A stretch of 64,000 bases of DNA from CBIHON01 sp966211965 (GTDB taxonomy: Bacteria; Pseudomonadota; Gammaproteobacteria; Burkholderiales; Burkholderiaceae_D), in the NCBI GenBank assembly GCA_966211965.1, contig CBIHON010000006.1, positions 62,001-126,000 on the forward strand, written 5' to 3'. Positions within the stretch are counted from its first letter, which is position 1. Every line of letters begins with the position of its first letter. A program made the position numbers and the translations under genes. Shown here in pieces: positions 63,935 through 64,000 of this stretch. Below the pieces are notes generated by a model that saw nothing but the letters and a program-made list of their open reading frames with translations, was not told where the DNA came from and did no database searches.

Positions 63935-64000
63935 ATGAAACTTCAGAAACTTCTCGCACTTCTGACCGGCCTCAGCACGGCACTATCAAGCTTTGCAGGC
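63935..64000 (+). CDS. Start of a further small exported protein (partial)
   Basis: The first 22 residues, MKLQKLLALLTGLSTALSSF and two more, form a signal peptide and run off the window end. GGGAGA lies at 63921. It follows attC site C, so it should be the next cassette gene. Its function cannot be judged. Confidence 0.65.
   Translation, partial: MKLQKLLALLTGLSTALSSFAG

Overview
The window looks like chromosomal DNA of a betaproteobacterium, most likely of the family Oxalobacteraceae (Burkholderiales). This is inferred from gene content: a PhaA/PhaB pair and a phasin for polyhydroxyalkanoate storage, a DUF1653 protein, DUF3617, a URC-type uracil catabolic operon, and purine catabolism genes xdhABC-guaD. 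No rRNA, tRNA or CRISPR array was found. No organism name can be proved from this sequence alone.

Layout. (1) 0.25-4.7 kb is a defence or mobile-type segment: a small conserved protein overlapping a primase-helicase of the TOTE conflict type, a PIN-domain toxin-antitoxin pair and an AlpA-like regulator. About 1 kb without genes follows. (2) 5.7-19 kb is ordinary chromosome: a short malic enzyme, acetyltransferase, redoxin, small secreted proteins, a signalling cluster (cNMP-binding GGDEF protein, HDOD protein), exonuclease I, a GGDEF protein with a ruined active site, and an SGNH hydrolase. (3) 19.2-22.6 kb holds a bufferin-type copper-binding RiPP operon: two DUF2282 precursors, one fused MNIO-partner protein (BufB-BufC fusion) and a DoxX protein. 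A decayed plastocyanin-like gene lies beside it. (4) 22.7-34.4 kb carries a FrnE-like protein, phaB and phaA, an isolated ClpV, a stand-alone CheB-like protein, a NYN-LOTUS protein, a RES-Xre toxin-antitoxin pair and phasin.

(5) 34.4-39.7 kb is a pyrimidine salvage and degradation operon on the minus strand: URC1, URC4, uracil phosphoribosyltransferase, a RutR-like repressor and cytosine deaminase. Cytosine is deaminated to uracil, uracil becomes UMP, and URC1/URC4 open and degrade the ring. (6) 40.5-52.3 kb is the purine counterpart: a Bmp-type nucleoside ABC transporter and hydroxyisourate hydrolase on the minus strand, facing xdhA-xdhB-xdhC-guaD on the plus strand. Together they take up purine nucleosides or bases, deaminate guanine, and oxidise hypoxanthine and xanthine towards urate and beyond. 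(7) 52.3-61.5 kb has a TPR protein, an IS remnant flanked by repeats, and a three-gene secreted RHS polymorphic-toxin unit with a nuclease tip and a probable immunity protein.

(8) 62.2-64.0 kb appears to be the start or part of a chromosomal integron cassette array: three attC-like sites, each ending in GTTAGGC, separate short genes for small exported proteins, the last of which runs off the window. No integrase gene is visible. The most interesting items are the fused bufferin maturase with two precursors, the cassette array, the TOTE primase-helicase locus, the RHS toxin unit, and a candidate anti-Shine-Dalgarno small RNA near 11.5 kb.
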